A DNA stretch of 64,000 bases from Oscillospiraceae bacterium (GCA_009781425.1 WQYC01000008.1:1-64000); one strand, 5' to 3'. Shown: positions 43,992-52,837, numbered from the stretch's first letter. The notes: generated by a model not told the origin, from the sequence alone. Translations and numbers: made by a program.

Positions 43992-44029
43992 ACAGCCGAA
44001 GAAGCTACTTTTCTTCGGCTGTATTTTTT
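43992..44029 (+). terminator. Terminator-like hairpin 16 bases before the VirB4 start
   Basis: ACAGCCGAAGAA-gctactt-TTCTTCGGCTGT followed by ATTTTTT. AGGAGG starts four bases after the T-tract, so virB4 must be reached by read-through. Confidence 0.88.
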
Positions 44030-44044
44030 ATTCAGGAGGAGAAA

Positions 44045-46477
44045 ATGTCAAGAATCAAACCACCGACACAGCCCGAAAAGAGCGGCGTAAGCTTTAAAAT
44101 CCCGAAAATCCTCGATGTAAAAGCTTGGCTGTTCGGGAAACAGCACGAATACGATGACGGGAACCGTCCACAGTCCCCGCATACGTTCTTACCCATTAAA
44201 GACATTCGCGACGGCATAGTTATTACCGCCGATAACCGATATATCAAGGTTTTAGAAGTACTACCTGTAAATTTCTATTTGAAAAGCGCGATTGAACAGC
44301 AGAATATAATTCATTACTTTGCGAATTATTTGAAAATCGCGCCGTATAACCTACAAATCATCGTGCAGACAGGAAAGGCAGATATTGACGCTTACTGCAC
44401 TAATATGCAGGAGCTGCACGATAATGAGGAGAACGAGAATTGTCAGGTGATGATTCAGGAAAACTCACGGCTTGTAAATTATTTGGCTGTGAATGAAGCG
44501 ATTACGCATCGTTTTTTTCTTGTGTTTCAATACGAAAACATTGCGGGAGCGTCAAGCTATGAGGCGATTTTAAAAAGCCTTGCTGACCATGTTAATAACG
44601 CTGTCGGCTATCTTGAATACTGCGGCTTGGAATTCGTCTGTCATGAAAATCCTGATGATTTTCTCAGACAAATGCTGAACAAACAGCGCGGGACTTCCGA
44701 TAATTCGCTTTCACCTGCCTGCATTGATACGACAAACAAGGACTTTATCATCGTTGACGGCGTGTATTATTCATATTTGTATGTCGCAGGCTATGGTTAC
44801 AACACGCAGAACAGCACAGCCTGGCTTGCGCCTTTCGTTGAGGCGGGCGACGGTATTTCGTTTAGTTTCTATGCCGAGAAGCTACGGAAAGAAAAAATAC
44901 TGCCGAGAATCGCGAAAATAACTATGCTCAACCGCTCCCGTATGCGTGACATCGGCGATACGCGGATTGACTTTGAACAGCTTGACGATGCGATTGGCGC
45001 AGGAATGTACATCAAAGACGAGATGAACCGCAACGGCGAGGAATTCTACTATATGCATACTCTGATTGAGATTACAGCCGGCGATGAGGAAACCCTGAAG
45101 AAACGAATCGCCCAGACGGAAACTATGTGTACAGCGATGGATATAGCGGTGAAGCGTGCGGATTACAAGCAGAAGGAAGCGTATTTATCGTCATTACCTT
45201 TGCTTTCGCTTGACCCCGACTTAAAGAAAATGTCGCGAAGAAACGTACTGACCTCGGGGCTTGCGGGTTCGTTTCCGTTTTCCAGCTTTGAGCTTTGCGA
45301 CCAAAAAGGCGTGTTTATGGGAATCAATCGGCACAATAACTCGGCGGTTATAGCCGACTTCTTCGACAGTTCTAAATACAGCAACGCGAATCTTTCGATT
45401 ATGGGAATGTCGGGTGCGGGAAAGACGTTCCTGTTACAGCTTATGACCCTGCGCCTGCGGATGCAGGGGACGCAGGTATTTATAATCGCTCCGCTTAAAG
45501 GCTGGGAATTTAAGAAAGCCTGCGAAGCGATTGGCGGGAAATACATAAAGCTGTCACCGGGTTCATCAGATTGCATAAATATCATGGAAATAAGGCGGAC
45601 TTCAATGGATATCGACAGCGACAGCGGACGCGGCGACTCGGTTTTGGCAGATAAGGTGCAGAAGCTGCATATTTTTTTCTCGTTGCTGTATCCGACAATT
45701 ACAACCGAAGAAAAGCTTCTGCTCGATTCGGCTATTATTCAAACCTACAGCAAGTTCGGGATTACGCACGACAACAGCAGTCTTTACAAGGAAGACAACA
45801 CTTTAAAGCTAATGCCTACGCTCAAAGACCTGCACGGTGTTCTGTCCGCAAAAGCGGAATCCAAGGGGCTCGCACTTGCTCTTAGTATGTTCGTGTCGGG
45901 CTCAGCATCACGGCTCGGCGGGCAGACAAATGTGAATCTCAACAACAAGTACATCGTCTTAGATATATCGGAAATGGGTAAGGGATTGCTTCCGCTCGGA
46001 ATGTTCCTTGCCCTTGATTTTGTCTGGGATGAAGCGAAGAAATCACGCATTACAAAGAAAGCCGTCTGCCTTGACGAAGTCTGGGAGCTTATAGGCTCCG
46101 GCGCGAATGAGCTTGCGGCGGACTTCGTGCTTGAAATCTTCAAAATCATCCGCGGGCTCGGCGGCATGGCGATTGCGGCGACGCAGGATTTGGTGGACTT
46201 CTTTGCACTTTCGGACGGCAAATACGGCAAAGGAATTCTCAACAACTGCCGTACTAAGATTATTTTGCAATTAGAGGAAGACGAGGCGCAGACGGTGAAG
46301 AAATATCTCGCGCTCAGCGATGAAGAAACCTTACAGATTATCCGCAACGGACGCGGGAACGGGCTTCTTTGCACCGGACGGAATCGAATTAACGTCGAGT
46401 TTCGCGGAAGCTCGAAAGAATATGACCTAATTACAACAAATCGTGAAGATTTAGAAAGGACTTTAAATGAACAATAA
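44045..46477 (+). CDS. virB4: VirB4-like type IV secretion ATPase
   Basis: The 810-residue protein has an N-terminal domain of about 400 residues and a C-terminal RecA-like motor: Walker A IMGMSGAGKTFLLQLM, Walker B KAVCLDEVWELIGSG, and a RAAATQD-like AIAATQDLVDFF. VirB4 proteins energise pilus biogenesis and substrate transfer and are the most conserved marker of conjugation systems. AGGAGG precedes the ATG. A terminator-like hairpin lies immediately upstream. It overlaps the following gene by 11 bases. Confidence 0.95.
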   Translation: MSRIKPPTQPEKSGVSFKIPKILDVKAWLFGKQHEYDDGNRPQSPHTFLPIKDIRDGIVITADNRYIKVLEVLPVNFYLKSAIEQQNIIHYFANYLKIAPYNLQIIVQTGKADIDAYCTNMQELHDNEENENCQVMIQENSRLVNYLAVNEAITHRFFLVFQYENIAGASSYEAILKSLADHVNNAVGYLEYCGLEFVCHENPDDFLRQMLNKQRGTSDNSLSPACIDTTNKDFIIVDGVYYSYLYVAGYGYNTQNSTAWLAPFVEAGDGISFSFYAEKLRKEKILPRIAKITMLNRSRMRDIGDTRIDFEQLDDAIGAGMYIKDEMNRNGEEFYYMHTLIEITAGDEETLKKRIAQTETMCTAMDIAVKRADYKQKEAYLSSLPLLSLDPDLKKMSRRNVLTSGLAGSFPFSSFELCDQKGVFMGINRHNNSAVIADFFDSSKYSNANLSIMGMSGAGKTFLLQLMTLRLRMQGTQVFIIAPLKGWEFKKACEAIGGKYIKLSPGSSDCINIMEIRRTSMDIDSDSGRGDSVLADKVQKLHIFFSLLYPTITTEEKLLLDSAIIQTYSKFGITHDNSSLYKEDNTLKLMPTLKDLHGVLSAKAESKGLALALSMFVSGSASRLGGQTNVNLNNKYIVLDISEMGKGLLPLGMFLALDFVWDEAKKSRITKKAVCLDEVWELIGSGANELAADFVLEIFKIIRGLGGMAIAATQDLVDFFALSDGKYGKGILNNCRTKIILQLEEDEAQTVKKYLALSDEETLQIIRNGRGNGLLCTGRNRINVEFRGSSKEYDLITTNREDLERTLNEQ

Positions 46478-47123
46478 CAGAGAAAAATTATTAAGACATT
46501 CAAGTAATGCCAAGCGGCTGTCTGCCGAGGGCTTAGGCTTGATTAGTCTTGACGGAAAAATGGCAAAAAGCAAATTCGAGCGGGCTATATATGAGCTTGA
46601 CTCAATGCGGGAAAAGCTGAAGCAGTACATATCGGACTTTGAAGAAACGCAGGTGAACAACGAGCTTGCGGATATGCTGAAAAAGGATTCCGATTGTAAT
46701 ACCTCAGCGAGCGGCTCGGTTGAAATCATCGGTGAAAGCTGGCTTCATCTGCGGATTGAAATGCTGCTCCCGAGTGATAAAAACCATGTCGAAATTAGGC
46801 GGCTTTCAAACACTGTAACGAAGCTGCTTGACCTTCAATCGGAATATGCCGGTTATCTGCCGCAGTACGAGCAAGCTTTATTAGTGATTATCGAACACAC
46901 AAGCCCCGAGAAAGCCCAAAGCTACGACCATGACAACAAAGGCTACAGAGCAATTCCGAACGCGCTGAAAGGACGGATATTTGACGACGACAATCAGTTT
47001 ACGATGTCGCTCGGGTTGTTTTCGGTGCATGAAGAGAATGACCCGCACTGTGATATTTATGTAATTCCGGTTGAAGATATTGCGGACTTTGCGGCGCATT
47101 ATCTTAATTTCAACAATTTATAA
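46467..47123 (+). CDS. Element protein of unknown function, coiled-coil type
   Basis: The 218-residue protein has a long charged helical N-terminal half (FERAIYELDSMREKLKQYISDFEETQVNNELADMLKK) and a compact C-terminal domain (ESWLHLRIEMLLPSDK, YRAIPNALKGRIFDDDNQFTMSLGLFSVHEENDPHCDIYVIPVEDIADF). I do not recognise the family. It follows virB4 by overlap, so it is part of the transfer operon. The next 160 bases are a regulatory region. Confidence 0.65.
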   Translation: MNNNREKLLRHSSNAKRLSAEGLGLISLDGKMAKSKFERAIYELDSMREKLKQYISDFEETQVNNELADMLKKDSDCNTSASGSVEIIGESWLHLRIEMLLPSDKNHVEIRRLSNTVTKLLDLQSEYAGYLPQYEQALLVIIEHTSPEKAQSYDHDNKGYRAIPNALKGRIFDDDNQFTMSLGLFSVHEENDPHCDIYVIPVEDIADFAAHYLNFNNL

Positions 47124-47283
47124 CAGAAAAACCACTAAGCGCATATTAAGAAATTAATCACTTTTGAACTGACAAAACCATGCAATTGCGCTTAGTGGTA
47201 TAATCCGCTTAAAATGCACGTTTGAGAGATAAAAAGAGCGTGATTTTTCAAAAACCGCTTAGATATAAGAAAGGAATAAGCGT
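47124..47283 (+). promoter_or_regulatory. Extended -10 promoter inside a 12-bp palindrome with repeated GCTTA boxes
   Basis: CCACTAAGCGCA (47131-47142) and its exact complement TGCGCTTAGTGG (47187-47198) flank about 44 bases. The second arm runs directly into TGGTATAAT, an extended -10 promoter element (TATAAT at 47199-47204). Further CCGCTTA boxes follow near 47206 and 47252, and AATAAGCG sits just before the start at 47284. The layout suggests a repressor or accessory-protein operator; an origin-of-transfer role is possible but unproven. Confidence 0.65.
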
Positions 47284-48375
47284 ATGTTAATCAGCAAGGC
47301 AGAAATGGATGTGCTCCGGATTGTCGGAGCACATAAAGATGCCCCGGCAGAAATTATTAAAAATGTGTTGGGCGAGTTCTTAGACGATATGCTTGAACGC
47401 GGTTATTTGAAAAGCACCAGAGAGAATACAAACCTCCGTCTTACGAATGCAGGAGTAAAACTTTTATTAGAAGCGGGGACTAAGGCAAAAACAGGAACAC
47501 GTGTTATTGGCAGAACACTGGAGCGCAGGCATCAGGGTGCGCAGGTATCTATATTTCTATGCGAGCTTGGTATCGATGTGTTTTTAAAAGATGTTATTAA
47601 GGAAGTCATAGTCAACCCTGCCTATCTGTCATCGGCAGAAATGAGGAGACAAGGATATAAGAATATGGTCGGTATGTCTAAATTCAACGGGTTACTTTAT
47701 TCAAATAAAGTAACCTACGCAGTGTATAACGTATCTGACACTTCCGAAAAATTCTACCCGCTCACTGATGAAAGCGTTTTCAAGTGCGAAATCATTCGGG
47801 CGCACGTCCCTGCAGAAATAATGTATATCGCGGATTGCAGTTTAAAGGAAATGGCAGAGACTTATGTAAATCGCCCCCCGGCAGAAATTATTGAAAACGC
47901 TTCTCCCGCCGCCGACTTCTATCAGGCGATTGAATTATTTACCGCACCTGTATATCTCGTGCCAGCGGACAGTATCGGAAGAGCCCAGCTTCAAATTATG
48001 CTGACGGAAAATTACAAAGAAAAACTGGCTCGGTATATGATTGACGCGACCTTCCGTGAACCGCCCGCGAATTATCTTGACGCTGTGTTTGACGAAAACA
48101 AGCACCTCATTATCTTTATCGACTTTGATGTAAAGCGATTAGAGAAAGCTATTAGATTAACTGAGAATCTGCACATACTTGTTCTGACAGAGCAGGAAGA
48201 CGCACTCAGAGCTTTACTTAACGGGCGCAGTGCCGCAATTTATTCGATTGACACAAACGAAGTGTTAAACGATGTTTTACAAATCCCGCCGCTTGAAAAC
48301 AGGCGGCTTGAACAATTCAGAAATGAGAAAGGAGATGGTGTACTTGCAGAAAAATTTAATAGAAACGATAATTGA
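47284..48375 (+). CDS. Winged-helix element protein upstream of the coupling protein
   Basis: The 363-residue protein starts with a helix-turn-helix-like region (LISKAEMDVLRIVGAHKDAPAEIIKNVLGEFLDDMLERGYLKS, then LRLTNAGVKLLLEAG), the winged-helix pattern of mobilisation regulators. The rest is alpha/beta (KHLIIFIDFDVKRLEKAIRLTENLHILVLTEQED). Proteins of this plan next to VirD4 in Gram-positive elements include replication-relaxation-like factors; I can only suggest that relation. It has a dedicated, repeat-rich promoter region and may bind those repeats. It overlaps the coupling-protein gene. Confidence 0.65.
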   Translation: MLISKAEMDVLRIVGAHKDAPAEIIKNVLGEFLDDMLERGYLKSTRENTNLRLTNAGVKLLLEAGTKAKTGTRVIGRTLERRHQGAQVSIFLCELGIDVFLKDVIKEVIVNPAYLSSAEMRRQGYKNMVGMSKFNGLLYSNKVTYAVYNVSDTSEKFYPLTDESVFKCEIIRAHVPAEIMYIADCSLKEMAETYVNRPPAEIIENASPAADFYQAIELFTAPVYLVPADSIGRAQLQIMLTENYKEKLARYMIDATFREPPANYLDAVFDENKHLIIFIDFDVKRLEKAIRLTENLHILVLTEQEDALRALLNGRSAAIYSIDTNEVLNDVLQIPPLENRRLEQFRNEKGDGVLAEKFNRNDN

Positions 48376-50374
48376 TTTCTTGCAACCGTATAAGGAAAAT
48401 AACGCTATGTTTATAAAACATATTCTAATGATTATAAGCGGATTGTATGTCTTGGGAATGACCATTAACAGCGTTACAAACGGTATAAGCAATACGTTCA
48501 AGCAGACAGAACTGCCATTGTTAGAGTTTAACCCATTCAAGAACATATTCGCGGTATTCTCTCCTACAGGGTTTGGAATCATCGGTTTTGTAATTCTGAT
48601 GTATTGCTTGTTCACAAAAAGAGGCTACAGCCTTATTTCGGGGTACAAGACAATTAAAGACAAGAAGCGCGGACTGGAGATTCTACCCGAAGGTATACAC
48701 GGAACGTCGAACTGGCTGTCTGCTAAAGAAGTAGTTGCTTCCGGCAGTAACAGCGTATTTGACGCAGGGAAAATCGGTGATATACGGACTACTCTGCTCG
48801 GCAAGCTCGAAAACAAGGATACTTATGTAGGAATCCGCGAGCGAATCGGCATGAATAACAATATCCTGGTTTACGGTGCGCCCGGTACAGGTAAATCACA
48901 GGGATTTGTCAAGCCGTTCATATTGCAAGCGGCAGAAAGAGGCGAAAGCGTAATACTCGTAGACCCGAAAGCCGAATTTTACGAATCGTATTCCGATTAT
49001 CTGCGTAATAAAGGCTATACTGTCAAGGTGTTCAACCTGCTCGACAAACAAAACTCGGACGGCTTTAACTGCTTCCGTGACCTTGAGGCTGATAAAAACC
49101 TCGTTCAAGCCATTGCAGAAATAATTATCAATAACACCAGCAACGCAAAGGAAAAACAAGACTTCTGGGAAAAATCCGAGAAAAACCTGCTCATGGCTCT
49201 GCTTCATTATGTTTTAACCATGACAGACGAGGGTGGAAATCTGCTGCCGATTGAGCAGCGTTCCATCGGAACTATTTACCGTATGCTCGCAACTCATAAT
49301 ATTGCCGCGCTTGACAAGAAATTCAAGTCCTTACTGCCCGGACACTGCGCCCTGCCGCCGTACGGTATTTTCAAGCAGGCGAACCCGCAAATACTCGGTA
49401 ATATCATAATCGGGCTCGGCTCACGGCTTAACGTGTTTCAAGACAGATTCGTTGATAAAATCACGATGTATGACGACATTGACCTTGAACTGCCCGGCAA
49501 AGAAAAATGCGCTTACTTCTGCGTAATTTCCGACCAAGAGAGCAGTATGGAATTCTTGTCGTCGATGTTTTTCTCGTTGCTGTTCGTTCGGCTTTCGGAC
49601 TATGCAAGAAAGCACGGCGCGAATCGCAGATTGCCTGTTCCGGTTAATGTAATCTTGGAAGAATTTTGCAATATCGGGAAGCTCTTAGACTTCAAAAAAG
49701 TGCTTTCTACTGCACGTTCGCGGGGTATTAATATACAGATTATCATTCAAAGTATCCCTCAGCTTGCTGACCGTTATCCGCGCATGGAATGGCAGGAAAT
49801 TGTCGGGAACTGCGATTGCCAGCTATTTTTGGGCTGTAACGACCAAATGACCGCAGAAATGATTTCAAAGCAGTGCGGGGATATGTCTGTACGTGTAAAT
49901 AACTCAATGGTTCCTATGACACCGCTTTTCTCGCCTGTGCTTCACACTACACGACCGTATACACACAACAAAACGAGTACAGGCAGAGCTTTAATGCTCC
50001 CCGATGAAATACGGCGCATGGATTTTGAGGAAAGTATAGCTCTCGTTCGCGGACAGAAGCCGCTGAAGCTCACCAAAATCATACCTAATGAGCACCCTGC
50101 GTTTGAAAAGCTCAGCTATTCTAAAATAACCGACTACAAACCCTCGTGGTGCGGGAAGCCTGATATACCCCTTAATGCGGTGGCGAAGCAGTTTACGAAG
50201 GATTATAAGACTGACAAAAAGCAGATTGGCGTACAGTTAAAATTACAGCATATGAATGAGCAAGAAGCTGAAATGGTTGCTCAAACCACGAACAAAACAA
50301 ATAGAATTGCAAGCTATGAAGCGAAAGGATGTGAAAAAAATGCTACTACCGGACCCGATGAAACGCGGTCTTGA
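48344..50374 (+). CDS. virD4: VirD4/TraG-type coupling protein
   Basis: I place the start at TTG 48344 (MQKNLIETIIDFLQPYKENN), nine bases after AAAGGAG; the track start is 24 codons upstream in the previous gene. The 676-residue product has two N-terminal membrane helices (HILMIISGLYVLGMTIN and FGIIGFVILMYCLF), Walker A VYGAPGTGKSQGFVKP, SVILVDPKAEFYE, Walker B VNVILEEFCNIGKL, and IQIIIQSIPQLADRYP. It delivers the relaxase-DNA complex to the channel. It overlaps the next gene. Confidence 0.95.
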   Translation: MQKNLIETIIDFLQPYKENNAMFIKHILMIISGLYVLGMTINSVTNGISNTFKQTELPLLEFNPFKNIFAVFSPTGFGIIGFVILMYCLFTKRGYSLISGYKTIKDKKRGLEILPEGIHGTSNWLSAKEVVASGSNSVFDAGKIGDIRTTLLGKLENKDTYVGIRERIGMNNNILVYGAPGTGKSQGFVKPFILQAAERGESVILVDPKAEFYESYSDYLRNKGYTVKVFNLLDKQNSDGFNCFRDLEADKNLVQAIAEIIINNTSNAKEKQDFWEKSEKNLLMALLHYVLTMTDEGGNLLPIEQRSIGTIYRMLATHNIAALDKKFKSLLPGHCALPPYGIFKQANPQILGNIIIGLGSRLNVFQDRFVDKITMYDDIDLELPGKEKCAYFCVISDQESSMEFLSSMFFSLLFVRLSDYARKHGANRRLPVPVNVILEEFCNIGKLLDFKKVLSTARSRGINIQIIIQSIPQLADRYPRMEWQEIVGNCDCQLFLGCNDQMTAEMISKQCGDMSVRVNNSMVPMTPLFSPVLHTTRPYTHNKTSTGRALMLPDEIRRMDFEESIALVRGQKPLKLTKIIPNEHPAFEKLSYSKITDYKPSWCGKPDIPLNAVAKQFTKDYKTDKKQIGVQLKLQHMNEQEAEMVAQTTNKTNRIASYEAKGCEKNATTGPDETRS

Positions 50375-50855
50375 ACTTGTAACAATGTTTAACGGGCTCG
50401 ACCGTGAGCAGTTATATTTTCTGCTCAAAAAAGAATTCGGCAACCGTAATGCAAACAAAGATATTGACAGGCTTTTACGCATGAAGGTTATAATGATAAA
50501 GGACGATGAAATCCTCTATATGCCCGACACCGAGCCTAATCCCGACATACGGGAGGCTCTACGGATTCTGCAAGCCTTTTATAACAAAAGAATGAACAGC
50601 TTTGAAAGAGGAAAAAGCCCTGTGTTATTGAAGTTTTCAAAGGAAATCAAGGGTGAAAGTTGCAACTTTTGTGTTTGCAAAGCCGAAAACGTATCTAAAT
50701 TACCCATGAGTGAGAAAAACGCAATGATAATTATTATTGCAAATAATAAACAACTGCGCTTCCCGTTTTTACGAAGCTATCTGCTTGCCGTCAAGGAGTA
50801 CGGCAGATTTAATTACTATAAACCAACAGAGGAGGACACCGAGCATGAACTTTAA
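50340..50855 (+). CDS. Small helix-turn-helix-like element protein
   Basis: The start is ATG 50340 (MLLPDPMKRGLELVTMFNGLDREQLYFLL), nine bases after AAAGGA; a GTG at 50331 is the alternative. The 171-residue product has an N-terminal winged-helix look (LDREQLYFLLKKEFGNRNANKDIDRLLRMKVIMIKDDEILYMP), then an unrecognised region. Its position right after VirD4, overlapping at both ends, suggests an accessory transfer or regulatory role. It may be related to uncharacterised element-borne families. Confidence 0.65.
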   Translation: MLLPDPMKRGLELVTMFNGLDREQLYFLLKKEFGNRNANKDIDRLLRMKVIMIKDDEILYMPDTEPNPDIREALRILQAFYNKRMNSFERGKSPVLLKFSKEIKGESCNFCVCKAENVSKLPMSEKNAMIIIIANNKQLRFPFLRSYLLAVKEYGRFNYYKPTEEDTEHEL

Positions 50856-51705
50856 TCAGTTAAGCACATCAGAACTTGACAGAGATTTAACACCGGAAGA
50901 ACGCGCTGAATGGAACGCTATTTACGCTTCATATCAATCGCGGTCTTTACTTACAGGCGAGGTTTTTGGAATTGACAGCTATGCAATTGACAGCAACGGA
51001 AAACCCTTACTCGCCGCAATTATAATTGCATACCGAGTCAAGGTACTTATTCCCCATGAGTTTCTTTGGGATGATGCCGAGAATATACCTGCAGAAATAA
51101 CCAAGAACTTACTCGGCGCAAAAATAGATTACGTAATTCAGAATATCGACCGCGAAAACGGCGTCTGTGTAGCTTCGAGAATAGCAGCTACGCAAATAAG
51201 GCGGAAACAATTCTTCAAAACCAAACCGAAAGTCAATGACCGCATAACCTGCAACGTGCTTGCAGTAGGAATGAAAAGAATGTTCGTTGAGGTCGGCGGA
51301 TTTGATATAAACTTGATGTGGAATGAACTGCGTTATTCTGCGTTTTCAGATTTTCGTTTTAATTATTCTACGGGACAGACTTTACCTGCGATTATCAAAA
51401 GCGTAAACAAAAGAAAACCTATAGCGGAGGCTCTTACGATTTCTGTCCGTGAAGCCAGACCGCACCCGTTTTTAGGGCTTCGCAAACGTCACCCTGTCAA
51501 CAGCCGTCGTAAATCAATAATTATCGGTAAATACAAAGGCTTGATTTTCTGCAAGTTAGAAGAAGACTTCGATTGTCTATGCAAATACTCTGCATATCAA
51601 AGCGACGATGATTTTCAAATCGGCGACAATGTTATAATCACAATAAAGGAATACGACGATAATTCAAAACGCGTATACGGCGTTATTATCAGTAAATGGA
51701 GGTAA
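50845..51705 (+). CDS. S1-domain-like protein of the element
   Basis: The start is ATG 50845 (MNFNQLSTSELDRDLTPEERAEW), behind GGAGGA and overlapping the previous gene; the track start is 36 codons upstream. The 286-residue product shows repeated OB-like segments typical of S1 RNA-binding domains (SLLTGEVFGIDSY, VNDRITCNVLAVGMKRMFVEVGGFDINL, GQTLPAIIKSVN, GKYKGLIFCKLEEDFDCLC, GDNVIITIKEYDD). Ribosomal-protein-S1-like genes are recurrent passengers of clostridial conjugative elements. It may act in translation control of transfer genes; that is inference. Confidence 0.75.
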   Translation: MNFNQLSTSELDRDLTPEERAEWNAIYASYQSRSLLTGEVFGIDSYAIDSNGKPLLAAIIIAYRVKVLIPHEFLWDDAENIPAEITKNLLGAKIDYVIQNIDRENGVCVASRIAATQIRRKQFFKTKPKVNDRITCNVLAVGMKRMFVEVGGFDINLMWNELRYSAFSDFRFNYSTGQTLPAIIKSVNKRKPIAEALTISVREARPHPFLGLRKRHPVNSRRKSIIIGKYKGLIFCKLEEDFDCLCKYSAYQSDDDFQIGDNVIITIKEYDDNSKRVYGVIISKWR

Positions 51706-51711
51706 TTGACT

Positions 51712-52770
51712 ATGATAAAATCACTACTTATAGCAACAAAAGAAAACGCAGGCATTTTAAACGCAATTACAAAGGAGCTTGAAATCCTTAAACCCCGCTC
51801 TTTCATAGGCTCGCGCTGGAGTTTGAGGAGCTTCATCAAATCCGACTTAAAGAATTTCTCGGCTGAAACGCATTTCGTTTTTGACATTAATATCATATCT
51901 GAGCAGGGCACAGAATTAATCGAACTGCTCACGGAGTTGCGGGGAAAGAATGAAAAGGCGACTATAATTATTTATTGCGTCAATTTATCAGCAGGAGATT
52001 TATTTTTGCATCAGCTTATTAAATCCGGCTTTACTAACGTAATCGCAGGTTATGACAAGGCTTCCGAGGCTGAGAATTACAAATTAATACAGGAGGATTT
52101 AAAAGAAGCTATTACAGACGGATTATCCAAGCAAAAATATGAACGCTTCCTTATAACTGAAAAACCCGAAGACGTAATCGTTAAAGTTGAAGCCGAGGTC
52201 GAGAGCGAAGAAACCGAGAACCCCGAAGGTTTAATCGGGCATAAGAGTATTGCAGTTTTTGGTTCACAAAAGCGGGTCGGTGCAACGACATTCGCAATGA
52301 GCCTATGCCGCAGTACAATCGAACGCGGCGGCAAGGCTGTGCTTGTGCTGACAGGTGAGAATGCAGAGCTCGAGCAAAGCTGTCTGTGCAAGCATTTTGA
52401 CGGTATTAAAAACGACGGATTAGTCACTGTGAATGGTATTGACGTCTTTGCCCGCGAGGTCGTAACAGGAATTGAGGAATATAACTTAGCCGTATTTGAT
52501 TGCGGTCGGGTGCAGGAAAATACAGATAAAATTGAAATGATGCAAGAGGTCGACAAGCTTTATTTATGCTGCGGAATTGGCTGGAAAGACCTCAAACACG
52601 TTTCATCAGCGCATTTATGCTTGCAAAGCATGACGTATACGGTGACGGTGAATACTGATGATGAAGCGATTTTGAAGAAGTACAACAATGAACTGTGCAA
52701 AAATTGTAATGAAGTTATTGGCATCAATTTCAATGATGTAATCAGAATCGGTGAGATAATAAATTCTTGA
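51712..52770 (+). CDS. CpaE/MinD-like P-loop protein with atypical Walker A
   Basis: The start is ATG 51712 with GGAGG upstream. The 352-residue product has a receiver-like N-terminal domain (SLLIATKENAGILNAITKEL, THFVFDINIISEQG, ATIIIYCVNLSAGDLFLHQLIKSGFTNVIAGYD) and a C-terminal SIMIBI-like domain with SIAVFGSQKRVGATTFAMSLC and LAVFDCGRV. The P-loop lacks the usual Lys-Thr (RVGATT), so ATP binding is doubtful. The receiver-plus-ATPase order matches CpaE. It is separate from the Tad cluster and closes the plus-strand transfer operon. Its last codons overlap the next promoter. Confidence 0.75.
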   Translation: MIKSLLIATKENAGILNAITKELEILKPRSFIGSRWSLRSFIKSDLKNFSAETHFVFDINIISEQGTELIELLTELRGKNEKATIIIYCVNLSAGDLFLHQLIKSGFTNVIAGYDKASEAENYKLIQEDLKEAITDGLSKQKYERFLITEKPEDVIVKVEAEVESEETENPEGLIGHKSIAVFGSQKRVGATTFAMSLCRSTIERGGKAVLVLTGENAELEQSCLCKHFDGIKNDGLVTVNGIDVFAREVVTGIEEYNLAVFDCGRVQENTDKIEMMQEVDKLYLCCGIGWKDLKHVSSAHLCLQSMTYTVTVNTDDEAILKKYNNELCKNCNEVIGINFNDVIRIGEIINS

Positions 52771-52795
52771 CAACATTCGGGTTTTGTGATACAAT
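52767..52795 (+). promoter_or_regulatory. Promoter of the H1-like gene
   Basis: TTGACA, 17-base spacer, TACAAT. The -35 box overlaps the stop codon of the upstream gene. Confidence 0.85.
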
Positions 52796-52837
52796 TTGAC
52801 TAAATTCGAGTTTATCAACTTTTGGAGGGAAACAACA

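Noticed and set aside
47284-48375. Confident assignment as a replication-relaxation protein or relaxase
   Set aside because: Only the winged-helix N-terminus and position support it; no catalytic motif is visible.
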